Positions 45,975 through 56,434 of a DNA stretch of 64,000 bases are shown piece after piece. The notes under the pieces were generated by a model that saw only the letters and a list, made by a program, of their open reading frames with translations, was not told the DNA's origin and searched no databases. The stretch comes from Stieleria tagensis. Lineage in GTDB: Bacteria; Planctomycetota; Planctomycetia; Pirellulales; Pirellulaceae. Within the stretch, counting starts at the first letter, position 1. Every line of letters begins with the position of its first letter. Where the stretch lies: NCBI RefSeq assembly GCF_024129865.1, contig NZ_JAMYFE010000094.1:1-64000 (forward strand), in the 5' to 3' direction. Made by a program: the position numbers and the translations under genes.

Positions 45975-46781
45975 GTGTCTCGCATCGTTTTAACCAGTAC
46001 CAGCAATCCAACCGTCAAACACCTGGTCAAGCTGCGTGACAACCGCGCTCGGCGCAAGGCGGGACGCCTGCTGGTGGACGGTTGGCGGGAAACACAGCGG
46101 GCCATCGAATCGGGACTGCGGCCGATCGGAGTTTACTTGGCCGACGGTTTCGCCCCCCAAACAGAAGCTCAGCGGTGGGTCTGCCGCGCCGCTGCCGATC
46201 AATTGTGCCCGGTCGCTGAATCGGTGCTGCAAAAGATCGCCTATGGCCAATCCTCGCGCGGCGTGGTTGCTGAATTCGCCGCCCCGGACTCTGGACTGGA
46301 ACAACTCACGCTGCCCGCCGGCGGACTGGTGCTGGTGCTCGATCATTTGGAGAAACCTGGGAACGTGGGCGCAGCGTTTCGTAGCGCCGATGCCGCCGGC
46401 GCCAGCGCGGTCATCCTGACACCCCAGCACTGCGATCGATTCAACCCGAACACCATCCGCAGCAGCCTGGGCACCGTGTTTAGCGTCCCCAGTGCGGTCG
46501 CCGACCAAGCGCAAGCGAAACATTGGTTGTCGCAGCAGGGGTACCGTGTACTAGCGGCCCGTGTCGAATCGTCACGTCCGATGTGGGACAGCGATCTCAC
46601 CGGCAGTGTGGCGATCGTCATCGGCAGCGAAGCGGACGGGCTAGGTGACAACTGGCAATCTGACGACCAAGTCCAGGTCGATGGCATCCACATCCCAATG
46701 TCCGGCCGAGCCGACAGCTTGAACGCATCGGTGTCGGCCGCCGTGCTGCTGTATGAAGCAGCGAGGCAACGAACGGCGTAA
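45975..46781 (+). CDS. SpoU/TrmH-family RNA 2'-O-methyltransferase
   Basis: 268 residues with a GTG start at 45975. N-terminal substrate-binding part: SRIVLTSTSNPTVKHLVKLR, KAGRLLVDGWRETQRAIESG. The SPOUT core has LVLDHLEKPGNVGAAFRSAD (motif 1, with Asn and Arg), AIVIGSEADGLG (motif 2) and HIPMSGRADSLNASVSAAVL (motif 3). It methylates ribose in rRNA or tRNA using AdoMet. The target nucleotide cannot be deduced. The frame is open upstream to 45768, but the alignable part begins here. Confidence 0.9.
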   Translation: MSRIVLTSTSNPTVKHLVKLRDNRARRKAGRLLVDGWRETQRAIESGLRPIGVYLADGFAPQTEAQRWVCRAAADQLCPVAESVLQKIAYGQSSRGVVAEFAAPDSGLEQLTLPAGGLVLVLDHLEKPGNVGAAFRSADAAGASAVILTPQHCDRFNPNTIRSSLGTVFSVPSAVADQAQAKHWLSQQGYRVLAARVESSRPMWDSDLTGSVAIVIGSEADGLGDNWQSDDQVQVDGIHIPMSGRADSLNASVSAAVLLYEAARQRTA

Positions 46782-46823
46782 GTCCACGCTTGGCTGTGAA
46801 CTTTAGAGTTACGCTTTTCATCA

Positions 46824-46887
46824 CAACCCGACGTGTGAGCGAGGGATTTTGGGCGCTGGCGGGATCCCTCGCTGGCGCATCGGGTTG
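46824..46887. terminator. Large palindrome between convergent genes
   Basis: CAACCCGA (46824-46831) pairs with TCGGGTTG (46880-46887), and GCGAGGGAT (46839-46847) with ATCCCTCGC (46864-46872). It sits between the methyltransferase stop (46781) and the propeller-gene stop (46972), where a bidirectional terminator is expected. A dispersed repeat module follows at 46892-46927. Confidence 0.7.
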
Positions 46888-46891
46888 CCAG

Positions 46892-46927
46892 AAACCAATG
46901 CCCCACGCAAAAGCGCCACGTCAAACG
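46892..46927 (+). repeat. Dispersed repeat module
   Basis: AAACCAATGCCCCACGCAAA and the next 16 bases match about 31 of 36 positions at 19839-19874 in the other intergenic region. It directly follows the palindrome. Confidence 0.6.
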
Positions 46928-46971
46928 CTGGTTGCCAGCGGCCGGAATCAGACCGCCAGGTTGCAGCTGGC

Positions 46972-48273
46972 CTACTGGGCGATTTGGTACAGGTTGTGCC
47001 GGGTGCGTAGGAGCAGCGTTTGGCCCACTGGCACAGGGCTGGCGACGGTGTATTGATCGTTGTCGGCCAATTCGTTGGTCTGTACCAATTCCGGCTGCTC
47101 GGCGTTCAATGGTCCAATCACATAGGTCGTCGCGTCTTCGGCGGTCACGTACAAGTGGTTGCCCGCGACCAGTGGCGAACTGCTGAATCCGACTCGAGAT
47201 TTAGGCAATTGAACTTCCCAGATCGTCTTCCCCGTCTCGAGCGCCACCGCAGAGATCGTCCCGCGAGACTGTTTGCCGTCACCGGTGAAATAGACACGCC
47301 CGTCCTGCACCGCGGGAGTCGGCACATCACTTCCTAAATCGTCGCGGTACCAAGCGATGCTGTCGCGACCAAGACCTTTGACGACATCGCTGATCCGGCA
47401 AGTGGTCACATCTGCACCACGCGAATAGGGACAGACGATCAAGTCGCCTTGGACAACAGGCGAAGCGATCGAGCGAAAGAATTTTTCTTGGTTGGGATTG
47501 AATCCACCCACACGTCCTAATTCACGTCCATCACTCGCCGAGTGGATCGTCAGGTGATCGGCACCCATCACCGCGATCTGCCCGGTGGATGGAATCGCGA
47601 TCGGAGTCGCATAGCTTTGCGCGGCTTCTTCGGGAGCCCCCAACATTCGGTCGGTTTTCCAGACCGGTTGGCCGGATTTGCGATCGAGCGCCACCAGGTA
47701 ACTCGGCCCCGATTGCATGACTGCGACCACCACTAAATCACCGATCACGGTCGGCGAGGACCCCAGGTCCCACCACAAAGTGTCTTCGCCATATTCCTCC
47801 TGCAAATTAATTTTCCAGCGGACACCGCCTTGAAAATCCACGCATGCCAGATCCCCGCTGCGGAAATAGGCGAACACCGACTCGCCATCGGTCACAGCCG
47901 ACGGATTGCTGCCGCTGCCTTTTTTATGCTTGTTGCCGCGATCGGCCCCCAGCGCGGTCGCCCACAACTGTTTGCCGCTGTTGATATCGATAGCAATCAA
48001 CGTGTTTTGATCATCGACCCCAGCGGTCAGAAATGCCTTTCCATCGGCAACCACGGGCGTGCTGCCTCCCCGGCCCGGTAACGCCAATTTCCAACCGATC
48101 GCGGAATTTTCAGACCATTGCTGCGGATACGTCGCTCCCGGTGCCACGCCGTCTTGCTGTGCACCACGCCATTGGGGCCAAGTGGTCGAATCATCTGCGG
48201 AGAGTACAGCAGATGCCCCGATCGAAAGGGTCAGAATTGCGGGCAGAACCAACGCAGTAAGATGGTTTCGCAT
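46972..48273 (-). CDS. PQQ-like beta-propeller protein
   Basis: 433 residues from the ATG at 48273. Signal peptide LVLPAILTLSIGASAVLSAD. Propeller blades are visible as WPQWRGAQQDGVAP, GKAFLTAGVDDQNTLIAIDI, GKQLWATALG, YLVALDRKSGQPVWKTDRM and GTISAVALETGKTIWEVQLP, the PQQ-repeat pattern without the dehydrogenase catalytic residues. Exported outer-wall proteins of this type are numerous in planctomycetes. The role is scaffold or ligand binding by inference. Confidence 0.82.
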   Translation of the reverse strand: MRNHLTALVLPAILTLSIGASAVLSADDSTTWPQWRGAQQDGVAPGATYPQQWSENSAIGWKLALPGRGGSTPVVADGKAFLTAGVDDQNTLIAIDINSGKQLWATALGADRGNKHKKGSGSNPSAVTDGESVFAYFRSGDLACVDFQGGVRWKINLQEEYGEDTLWWDLGSSPTVIGDLVVVAVMQSGPSYLVALDRKSGQPVWKTDRMLGAPEEAAQSYATPIAIPSTGQIAVMGADHLTIHSASDGRELGRVGGFNPNQEKFFRSIASPVVQGDLIVCPYSRGADVTTCRISDVVKGLGRDSIAWYRDDLGSDVPTPAVQDGRVYFTGDGKQSRGTISAVALETGKTIWEVQLPKSRVGFSSSPLVAGNHLYVTAEDATTYVIGPLNAEQPELVQTNELADNDQYTVASPVPVGQTLLLRTRHNLYQIAQ

Positions 48274-48414
48274 AGCGGGTTTCCTAGACGGCAGCAGTGG
48301 AGTGGTGGGCGGGGTGTCCGGCAGGAAAGACTGCGTCGGGCACCGAAGTGACAAAGTGTGCATCTGTTATGATGGAGAGCACCAAATAATACCACATTCC
48401 TGCGGAAATCGACC

Positions 48415-51255
48415 GTGTCGCCGTTATTCGTATCCTTAAATCGTTTGCAGGTGAGACTGCAACCGTTCGCCGGGCGAGGCCGCTCGCTATTGCTGTTGGC
48501 AGTGTTCTGCCAATTCGCCGCGCCCTGGGCCCTGCAAAACGCGGCGGCCCAAACATCGACCGCTGACGACGGCAGCCCCGCGATCGATCAAGCCGAACGG
48601 CTGGCCGATGGAAATTTTGCCAGTCGCCAACAAGCGATGCTGGAAATGTGGCGTGGACGGACCCGTTCACGCCAAGCCGTGCAAGACGCCGCCCGCGCCG
48701 ACGATCCGGAGGTCGCTGAACGCGCCGAATGGATCTTGAACCAATGGCGCAGCGGTGCGTTGCCAGGGATCAGCGACACGCCGCCGGGAATGTTGTTGCA
48801 CGCCAGCGAACCCCACTCTCTCGCGACTGCTCTGGAGCAAGGCGCCTTTGCCGCCGTCGTCGTGGCCGTCGAAGAATCCGCTGGCACCATCGAATTTGAT
48901 CAAATCAAATCGCGTGTCGCGCGCTACCTGACCGAACGGTTTCCGATCTATGCCGACAAAGCCTTTCACGACGGAAGCGAAGCGGAATTGCTGCGTCTGA
49001 TCAATGCCGTCGCCATCGACCGAAACCTGGCGACGGCTGCGCGGAATTTGATGATCCACCTGGGGCTCACAATCGACGACATGAATCGGCTGCCCTCGGC
49101 CGCGTCTACGTGGAGCGAAGCGGAACGCAAAATTTGCCTGGCTCAGTTCGCAATGCTGCGTGGTCAAACCGACCAATCGATCGAGTTGGCACGTCAATCC
49201 GGCGACCCCGTGTTACTGCGGATCTCCCAAATGCTGTCCGGTCACTGGCAAGCCATCGCCGACGACGCGTTTGCCGCAGCACAGTCTGCCACCGAGGCAG
49301 AGGAGCGTGTCGAACAGTATGCCTGGGGATTGGCTGCAGCGATTCGTTCGCAGGACAACGCTCGCGTTGAGTTGGCCACCGAACAACTTCGGCAACCCGA
49401 TCCAGACGAACCTGAAACGCTGCGCGATCTACGCTGGCGCTCGCTCTCATTGCACAGCAACGTCGACGCTGCGATCGACGTGCTGGCACAGAGCGACAAA
49501 GCACTGGCGGCCAGGATCGCCTGTTCGGCATCACGTTTCCCCCAAGCAATCGAGTTGTGCGGCTATCCGATCGACTCCATTGATTCGGATTTGGACGTCT
49601 GGATCGATGATGCCTATCGCAGTCAAGCCGCATTGGCATCGGGTGAGATGGCGCCGGAAATCGATCGTTTGTTTTCTTTGGCGCGGGTGCTGGTCCGCAC
49701 CGGTGACATCGACAACGCCTGGCGGATTTACCGCCGACTGACGCCGCGGGAAATCATCATCAGCCCCAACGGTATCTCGCTGCGCGACAAGTCATTGAAC
49801 GAATTGGACTTGGTGCATCGCTTGGACTGGATGGTCAAACTGGCGGTTTCAACTGACGAGAACGCTGCCGGCGCACGCACCCGCAGCATCGTCGCCTGGG
49901 CGCTGGACACCGAGTACGAAGCGTTTCAAACCGTGCTGGAATCGATGAAGGCGATTGAGCGGCGGAGTGATTTCCAGCATCAATTCCGAGCCACCTGCGA
50001 TCTATTTCGCGGGCTGACGCCAGAACAGTTTGACAGCGAAACAGACTTTCAAAAGCTCTATGATTTGCTGGCCCACCATCGTCAAGTCGAGCGTTCCGGC
50101 GGACGTGTGGTTCAAGTCGAACGGGTCGCGTTGGACCTAAAAATCATCGACATGTTCCTGTTGCATGGACAAGTCGAACTTGCCCGGCAAGGCATCCAGT
50201 TGCTCTCCAGCACCGGTGATCTCGAAGCGATGATCCGGATGGCGGAATTGGAATCCGACCAGGGCGACGGACTGACCGCCAGGGCACTTTGGGATCAAAT
50301 CGCCATCCAATCATCGGCGTTCACTGCGACCGAAGCTGTGATCACGGTCGGTCACGGTTTAGATTATGCCAAATCGATTGTCGGTCAATGGATCTTGGCC
50401 AAACGTGCCCGCCATCACGAACAAGCCGCACAACTGCAGCGACGGATCCGTCTGATGTTGTGTTCGCCTTCGCTCGGCTTCCGCAAAGATTTGGCAGACT
50501 ACCTGCGACAGGTTCAACAATATCCGCTGGCCGTCGAAACGCTGCGTGAGCTGATCGTGTTGGCCAGCTTTGGTGGCGAAGAATCGCCCGACTTTTTCTC
50601 CGTCGCAATCGCCTATGTCGGTGTCTTGGACAAGATCCAAGAAACCCAACCGCAAACATTGACGGACCTGGGGATTGACCCACACGACACGCTGAAATGG
50701 AGTGATCTAGCGGCCTTGGGCATTCTCAAAAACACCCGCTACCATGACTCGGCGTTTGTCTCGGTCCCGCTAAGCGTTCGGAAAACGAAATTGCAACACG
50801 CCATCACAGCGAACGATGCTGCATTGGCCAGCCAAGCCATCGCGGAGATCGAAGCCTATGATCCGTTGAACATCGATTTCGCCGAACGGATGCTGCCGGA
50901 ACTAAAAACCGCCGGGATGACGGATGTCGCCGATGCGGCGTTGCAGCGGTTATTCGACCGGGGCGCGAAACACCTTCAACAATTCGGCGGCGACGCGACG
51001 ATGCTGAACAATTTGGCCTGGACCGCGGCGATGAACAACCAACATCTCGAGGAAGCACTGGAGTGGTCCGAACGTGCCGTGCTGTTGGAACCCGACAGCG
51101 TCGTCTACCGGGATACACTGGCCGAAGTCCTGCACCTGCTGGGGCGGACCGACCAGGCGCTGCAGGTGGAAACGGCGTGCCTGTTGGACGAACCCGATCA
51201 ATGGCATCTGCACGAGCAAATTGCCAAGTACAAGAAAGTCTTGGACCAACAGTGA
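48415..51255 (+). CDS. Large exported helical-repeat (TPR-like) protein
   Basis: 946 residues with a GTG start at 48415. Signal peptide ending in [15 protein letters not shown]. Most of the chain is helical with repeated pairs, and the clearest TPR motifs are near the C-terminus ([40 protein letters not shown]). It resembles exported planctomycete tetratricopeptide proteins that probably act in protein assembly at the envelope. It is divergent from the PQQ-like propeller gene (141 bases between starts). Confidence 0.7.
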   Translation: MSPLFVSLNRLQVRLQPFAGRGRSLLLLAVFCQFAAPWALQNAAAQTSTADDGSPAIDQAERLADGNFASRQQAMLEMWRGRTRSRQAVQDAARADDPEVAERAEWILNQWRSGALPGISDTPPGMLLHASEPHSLATALEQGAFAAVVVAVEESAGTIEFDQIKSRVARYLTERFPIYADKAFHDGSEAELLRLINAVAIDRNLATAARNLMIHLGLTIDDMNRLPSAASTWSEAERKICLAQFAMLRGQTDQSIELARQSGDPVLLRISQMLSGHWQAIADDAFAAAQSATEAEERVEQYAWGLAAAIRSQDNARVELATEQLRQPDPDEPETLRDLRWRSLSLHSNVDAAIDVLAQSDKALAARIACSASRFPQAIELCGYPIDSIDSDLDVWIDDAYRSQAALASGEMAPEIDRLFSLARVLVRTGDIDNAWRIYRRLTPREIIISPNGISLRDKSLNELDLVHRLDWMVKLAVSTDENAAGARTRSIVAWALDTEYEAFQTVLESMKAIERRSDFQHQFRATCDLFRGLTPEQFDSETDFQKLYDLLAHHRQVERSGGRVVQVERVALDLKIIDMFLLHGQVELARQGIQLLSSTGDLEAMIRMAELESDQGDGLTARALWDQIAIQSSAFTATEAVITVGHGLDYAKSIVGQWILAKRARHHEQAAQLQRRIRLMLCSPSLGFRKDLADYLRQVQQYPLAVETLRELIVLASFGGEESPDFFSVAIAYVGVLDKIQETQPQTLTDLGIDPHDTLKWSDLAALGILKNTRYHDSAFVSVPLSVRKTKLQHAITANDAALASQAIAEIEAYDPLNIDFAERMLPELKTAGMTDVADAALQRLFDRGAKHLQQFGGDATMLNNLAWTAAMNNQHLEEALEWSERAVLLEPDSVVYRDTLAEVLHLLGRTDQALQVETACLLDEPDQWHLHEQIAKYKKVLDQQ

Positions 51256-51328
51256 TCGCGTCCGGTTGGGCGCTCGGTCAGTGTTTGTTAAAAGTGGCCG
51301 TTGTAAACCACTTCCAACTCTTTTGATC

Positions 51329-52378
51329 ATGAACGGTTCGATGCAGCAACGTAGACTCGGACGCAGCGGAATTGTCGTCAGCGACATTTGCATGGGCACA
51401 ATGACGTTTGGCCTGCAATGTGATGAATCACTCAGCCATCAGATCTGTGACACCGCGTTTGACGCCGGTATCGATTTCTTTGACGCCGCGGAGGTCTATC
51501 CGGTGCCGCCGTCGGCCGAGCGTTTTGGAAAGACCGAGGAAATCGTCGGGCGTTGGTTGAAAACGAAGCCGCGTGAGAGCGTCATCGTTGCCACCAAAGT
51601 CACTGGGCCGGGGCACGGTTGGTTCACGCCACCGGTGCGTCACGGCAAAACGGCATTGGATCGCATTCAAATCGTCCGCGCATGTGAAGACTCGCTGCGT
51701 CGATTGGACACCGATTACATCGATCTGTACCAAACCCACTGGCCGGACCACGGCATGCCCTATGAAGAGGTTCTGGGGGTGCTGACCGAACTTCGCGATG
51801 AAGGCAAGGTGCGTGTGATCGGAGCGAGCAATGAAACGTGTTGGGGAATGATGAAGGCCAGTTGGAGTGCGGACCTGTACGATTTGGATCGCTACGAAAC
51901 CGTGCAAAACAATTTTAGCTTGATCAATCGCCGCTGTGAAAGTGAACTGGCACAAGTCTGTCGACGCGAACAGATTTCCCTGTTGCCCTATTCGCCACTC
52001 GGTGGCGGCGTGTTGACCGGCAAGTACCAACAGGGACCGCCGCCCGGTGCTCGGTTCACCGGCTATCTAACCGGCGACGGTGAACGACAAAAACGAATGG
52101 CCATGCGGTTCGTCAATGACCGCACCTTGGAAACCACGCGGCGTCTGACAGAAATTGCCGACAGTATCGGCACGACGGTTACGGCGCTGGCCGTTGCGTG
52201 GAGCCGACAACATGACTTCGTCGCCTCCACAATCATCGGCGCCACGAGCGTCGAACAACTGGGTGAATCACTCGAGGCAAGAGAGTTGATCTTGAGCCAA
52301 GAAACTTTGGATTGCATCGACCAAATCGACGCCGAGATCCCAACCCCAATGACAGAAGACGGCTTGCGTCGCCTGTAA
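51329..52378 (+). CDS. Aldo/keto reductase
   Basis: 349 residues from the ATG at 51329 (M at 51341 is possible). [18 protein letters not shown] is the first strand and cofactor loop. The catalytic tetrad is seen in FFDAAEVYP (Asp, Tyr-like), VIVATKV (Lys) and [10 protein letters not shown] (His). NNFSLINRR and [16 protein letters not shown] follow, then an AKR-type NADPH pocket ([13 protein letters not shown]). The group reduces sugar or small aldehydes with NADPH. It lies 73 bases after the TPR gene and may be read through. Confidence 0.9.
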   Translation: MNGSMQQRRLGRSGIVVSDICMGTMTFGLQCDESLSHQICDTAFDAGIDFFDAAEVYPVPPSAERFGKTEEIVGRWLKTKPRESVIVATKVTGPGHGWFTPPVRHGKTALDRIQIVRACEDSLRRLDTDYIDLYQTHWPDHGMPYEEVLGVLTELRDEGKVRVIGASNETCWGMMKASWSADLYDLDRYETVQNNFSLINRRCESELAQVCRREQISLLPYSPLGGGVLTGKYQQGPPPGARFTGYLTGDGERQKRMAMRFVNDRTLETTRRLTEIADSIGTTVTALAVAWSRQHDFVASTIIGATSVEQLGESLEARELILSQETLDCIDQIDAEIPTPMTEDGLRRL

Positions 52379-52434
52379 TATGGTACCGCCAGGTTGCGGG
52401 CTGACTGACACCCTGGCGGGCCCAGCGACGCCGT

Positions 52435-52791
52435 CTAGTTGGCGCTCAAACTATCGTGACCGCCCAATTTGGCGAAGTAATCGGGCAGGTGGCCGACATA
52501 GCAATTGCAGTGTTCACAGACACTGGATTTCATCGAGATTCCCAGCCCACAGCGGCCACAGGGTCGCGTCGAGTGTTCGCTGTTTGGCATCGGTGGTGGT
52601 GCCGGTGCGTCACCAAGGATGCGGACCACGGCGGTATCGGTCACGTCTTCACGGACATAGTAACCAAAGACAAATTTTTCACTGCACCGCGGGCAGCGAA
52701 CCGATTTGCCGATCAATCCCACGGGACCGCGCAACTTGTGTCCACGCGGACATTTACAAGTCATCTGTTCTTCATTTTTTAGATTGTTCAT
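52435..52791 (-). CDS. Double zinc-ribbon protein
   Basis: 118 residues from the ATG at 52791. Ribbon 1 is CKCPRGHKLRGP with VRCPRCSEKF, ribbon 2 CGRCGLGISMKS with VCEHCNCYVG. No membrane segment is seen. It converges with the reductase gene. Its shape suggests an adaptor or nucleic-acid-binding protein of unknown role. Confidence 0.65.
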   Translation of the reverse strand: MNNLKNEEQMTCKCPRGHKLRGPVGLIGKSVRCPRCSEKFVFGYYVREDVTDTAVVRILGDAPAPPPMPNSEHSTRPCGRCGLGISMKSSVCEHCNCYVGHLPDYFAKLGGHDSLSAN

Positions 52792-53063
52792 GCATTCATT
52801 CCTCTGCAAGCGTGTGTGATTCCCTTCACCCCTGTATCAACCCCACTCCCTAAGGCAAGTTTCGAGCTAATTCTGGGCGCGACATCCGTCACGTTTTGTG
52901 AGTCGCCGTCAATGGGTCAGGCATTAGCGTTGTTATTCTGGACGCGGCAACCCAGGTTTATGTTCCCTCGCAATGATGGGAATTATCGGCCGCTGCGGGC
53001 ATCTTCTTTGCGCTGCTACACTGGTGGTAAGATTCCTGCCCTTCGCAATTATCGAGCCCCGTG

Positions 53064-54035
53064 ATGCCAACCCGAAACCAAACGTTTGCGACCGTCCTAT
53101 TCTTAGGAATCACGGCTGTTTTTTCTTTGCTTTTTTTTCCTGCCTACGGCGAAGACAAGCGGGCGGCAGCTCCAAAATTTTCGCCCAACGACACCCAGGG
53201 CATCTTTTTCAACTCGGTCGGTGAAGCGATTCGCGGCCAACGCCCCTCGATCGAGTCACTGCGGGCCAAAACGATGTCGACTCCGGTGGGCGGTCAAGGC
53301 GCCGCCGACAGTGGCGGTCCCTCTGAGCCAGACGCTTCCGGGAAAGGCCCCTGGGACAAACTGATCTCGGCCACCTCGCTGGAAGATGAAATCAAACGCA
53401 AGAAATTGCACTATGACACCGTCGTGACTCAACCCGGCCCCTTCAAGAGCGGTGGTTATGAAGAAGCCCGATTGGATCTGATGGTGATGAGCAGTCTGTT
53501 TGCCATCATCAGCGAATACGGTGGCGACGTGCGATGGAAGGAAGACGCTGCGTCGGCGCGCGACTTACTGGCGCGAACCGCATTCAACTGTAGCTCTGGT
53601 TCGACTCAGGTGTTCAACGAAGCCCGAGCGCGGAAAGACGACTTGCAAGACTTGATTTCAGGGACGGGCTTGCGCAGTGGCAAGGCGGAGGACAGTACCG
53701 ATTGGACCAGCGTCGCCGACCGCAGCCCGATGATGGAGTATGCCGATCAACTGCGTGAATCACTTCGCAAAGCCACCGGCAGCCCCGACGATGTCACCGC
53801 CGAACCGGGCGACGTGCGACGGCCCGCCGAACTGCTGGCCGTGCTCGGCAGGATCTTGGTCCAAAAAGGAATGGATGAAGCAGACGATCCCGATTACATC
53901 GCACTGAGCAATGCGATGACCGAAGCCGCCCTGGGAGTCCGCCGCGGACTCGAATTAAACGACTACGATGCAATCGGAAAATCCGTCGGTGATCTGACCC
54001 AATCCTGCGACGCCTGCCACGAACAATATCGCTAA
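53064..54035 (+). CDS. Exported cytochrome c'-like protein
   Basis: 323 residues from the ATG at 53064, with a GTG directly before it. Signal peptide LFLGITAVFSLLFFPAYGED. The C-terminal 200 residues are helical, and the chain ends with SCDACHEQYR, a CxxCH heme site in the fourth helix of a cytochrome c'-type bundle. RxLDLMVMSSLFAIISEYGG-like helices precede it. An unusually long Ser/Pro-rich spacer separates the signal from the bundle. The role is electron transfer or gas binding by family. The repeat array starts 15 bases after its stop. Confidence 0.72.
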   Translation: MPTRNQTFATVLFLGITAVFSLLFFPAYGEDKRAAAPKFSPNDTQGIFFNSVGEAIRGQRPSIESLRAKTMSTPVGGQGAADSGGPSEPDASGKGPWDKLISATSLEDEIKRKKLHYDTVVTQPGPFKSGGYEEARLDLMVMSSLFAIISEYGGDVRWKEDAASARDLLARTAFNCSSGSTQVFNEARARKDDLQDLISGTGLRSGKAEDSTDWTSVADRSPMMEYADQLRESLRKATGSPDDVTAEPGDVRRPAELLAVLGRILVQKGMDEADDPDYIALSNAMTEAALGVRRGLELNDYDAIGKSVGDLTQSCDACHEQYR

Positions 54036-54050
54036 TCGTACAGCATTCCC

Positions 54051-54920
54051 TATCGCCCCTCCGGGGCTTGTTGATGTTCGTTGCGATCAAGGCCTGGGGC
54101 TGACGCCGCCAGGCTTTCCACTCCCGTCGCTCCGCGACTCAGGCACACGCCCGCCTCTCAATCGCGGAGCGATGGCATTCGTTAGCCAGGGGGGGAAACC
54201 CCTGGATTTGCCGACAACAAATCGCGCAGTCGCACAGCGACGACACTCTCTATCGCCCCTCCGGGGCTCGTTGATGTTCGTTGGCGATCAAGGCCTGGGG
54301 CTGACGCCACCAGGCTATCGACTCCCGTCGCTCCGCGACTCGGGCACACGGCGACACCACAATCTACCAAAGCCCGAACCTGCGCGTGTTCCCAGTCACG
54401 TCTGAATCGCGGAGCGATGGCATTCGTTAGCCAGGGGTGAAACCCCTGGATTAAGCAAACAACAAACCGCGCAGTCGCGGAGCGACGACATTCTCTATCG
54501 CCCCTTCGGGGCTCGTTGATGTTCGTTGGCGATCAGGGCCTGGGGCTGACGCCACCAGGCTATCGACTCCCGTCGCTCCGCGACTCGGGCACACGGCGAC
54601 ACCACAATCTACCAAAGCCCGAACCTGCGCGTGTTCCCAGCCGCCTCTCAATCGCGGAGCGATGACATTCGTTAGCCAGGGGTGAAACCCCTGGATTAAG
54701 CAAACAACAAACCGCGCAGTCGCGGAGCGACGACATTCTCTACCGCCCCTCCGGGGCTTGTTGATGTTTGTTGGCGATCAAGGCCTGGGGCTGACGCCGC
54801 CAGGCTTTCCACTCCCGTCGCTCCGCGACTCGGGCACACAAATCAAGGCCTGGGGATGACGCCGCCAGGCTTTCGACTCCCGTGGCTCCGCGACTCGCGC
54901 AATCGCTGTACCCGTTCAAC
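54051..54920. repeat. Tandem array of palindrome-rich repeats
   Basis: At least four units begin with TATCGCCCCTCCGGGGCT (or CTACCGCCC) at 54051, 54251, 54496 and 54741, so the period is about 200 then 245 bases, and a partial unit follows near 54845. Each unit holds several palindromes: GCCCCTCCGGGGC, CAAGGCCTGGGG with CCAGGCT, and CCAGGGGTGAAACCCCTGG. ORFs inside the array are repeats of each other and are not genes. The unit sequence is close to REP-like arrays of planctomycete genomes. Confidence 0.85.
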
Positions 54921-55062
54921 GCGGACGGTTGATCCGGATGCGAGGATTTTAGGGAGACCGGATGCAGATCCCTTTCGCAGGGGGTGGGAAATCAAGTTGG
55001 CTGTGCCAAGAGGCGACCTAGCGTTCTCTCAGAACTGCCCGAATCCTTGCCGGCGAAAGACC

Positions 55063-56214
55063 ATGCAATTCCCATTGAATACTCGTCCAATTCAATCTCT
55101 CTGCCAGATCCTGCTGCTATTGGCTGTCGCCGCGAGTCTGGGCTGCAAAGAATTCTCGCGAGCACTCGACGACAAGTACGACCAGCGTCAGCAGGCAAAA
55201 CAAATGTTTGCCGACATCAACGCCCAGTGCCCCAAGCCGATCAACAGCTACATCACGCTACAGAGCGTGAACTATATGATGGGCGACGTTCAATACCTGT
55301 ACCGCGTCAGCGAGTCGGGTCGGTCCGAAGTGTATTTGGGCAAAGCCTGGAAGGTCAAAAACCTGGTCCTTCAAGAAATGCACGACTGCCCCACTCGCGA
55401 ATTGATCGATGAACTTGATCTCGCAGTGCACCATGTCTGCCAAGACCCCGATGGCAAGCAACTGGTCTCGTTTGACATCACGAGCGATGACCTGCGACAG
55501 TTTGCAGCCGAACATCCCGACGCGGCGGTCAGTGTGGTCAAGTTGCCACCGGAAGAATACATCAAAGGTCTCGACGACGAACTCGCAAAAATCGATCCGC
55601 TACCGTCGCCGGATCAGGCCCGCAATTGGTTTAAGGCGATTGACGACGAGTGCCCCAAACGGATCAACGACGATATCACGTTGATCCATGTCGAATTCAT
55701 CGGAAACGATCGAATCGAGTTTTTTTACAGCGTGAAAGAACCGGGACTGAAATATGTCAATGTGGACTTTCACGATTCCATGCAAGCGACGACCGCGCGA
55801 GAAATGAAAGGCACCCGCCTGGGCGACGCCATCATGGCGTTGGACTGGAGTGCCTTGCACGTCTACAAACGCAGCCCCCAGAACACACAAATGCTGGCCT
55901 ATGCGATCACCCGCAAGCAGTTGATCGAAGTCAACGATGCGGTCGATCAGTCACTGGCCGAAGACGTCTCAGCCGATGCCGACCGGGCTGAAACACAGGT
56001 CGAGGACGCTGCTGACGGTCTTTTGGCGGTGGAAGAATTGGAAGAAAGCGACGACTCGCAACAGCAAACCACTCCGGTTTCCGCCCCGGCCCCACAGCCT
56101 GCTCGACTGATTCTGGAACCTCCTGTCCAGCAACAGACTCCCGCCCTGCAGCAACATGCTCCAGCTGATCTGGAACCCGGTCTCAGAATGCGGACCAACC
56201 CATTCTTTAAGTGA
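55063..56214 (+). CDS. Lipoprotein with a duplicated domain
   Basis: 383 residues from the ATG at 55063. Lipobox LLLLAVAASLGC with Cys28. Two similar domains of about 130 residues follow: ADINAQCPKPINSYITLQSV with DLAVHHVCQDPDGKQLVSF, and KAIDDECPKRINDDITLIHV with WSALHVYKRSPQNTQMLAY. The start of each has the CPKxIN motif, so the gene arose by internal duplication. The C-terminus is Gln/Pro-rich. The upstream frame runs through the repeat array and is not counted as coding. No known family. Confidence 0.65.
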   Translation: MQFPLNTRPIQSLCQILLLLAVAASLGCKEFSRALDDKYDQRQQAKQMFADINAQCPKPINSYITLQSVNYMMGDVQYLYRVSESGRSEVYLGKAWKVKNLVLQEMHDCPTRELIDELDLAVHHVCQDPDGKQLVSFDITSDDLRQFAAEHPDAAVSVVKLPPEEYIKGLDDELAKIDPLPSPDQARNWFKAIDDECPKRINDDITLIHVEFIGNDRIEFFYSVKEPGLKYVNVDFHDSMQATTAREMKGTRLGDAIMALDWSALHVYKRSPQNTQMLAYAITRKQLIEVNDAVDQSLAEDVSADADRAETQVEDAADGLLAVEELEESDDSQQQTTPVSAPAPQPARLILEPPVQQQTPALQQHAPADLEPGLRMRTNPFFK

Positions 56215-56434
56215 TTCACACGCGACATGCCCCAAACGTTACACCGAAAGTTGCACGTTTGATCGGAAACGGGCTGCTTCAACGCGGATGATTCATCAGC
56301 CGTTGAGCGCTAGCTCACGGTTCCTCGCTACAGACAATGCATAGACCGTCGAACCGGACGCAAGCGTGCGGCTGATTAGCGCAGAATATTTTCTGACAGG
56401 TTCTCGAAAGACATTCCCAACGATGCATCTGCGT
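56215..56434. other. Intergenic region, nothing clear
   Basis: 220 bases between convergent genes. I see no gene and no strong hairpin. Confidence 0.4.

Noticed and set aside
54172-54651. ORFs in the tandem array (for example with SRGATGVDSLVASA)
   Set aside because: They arise from repeated units in several frames. No domain or start signal supports them.
54051-54920. CRISPR-like array
   Set aside because: Units are about 245 bases and carry internal palindromes. There are no short, unique spacers of constant length and no cas genes.
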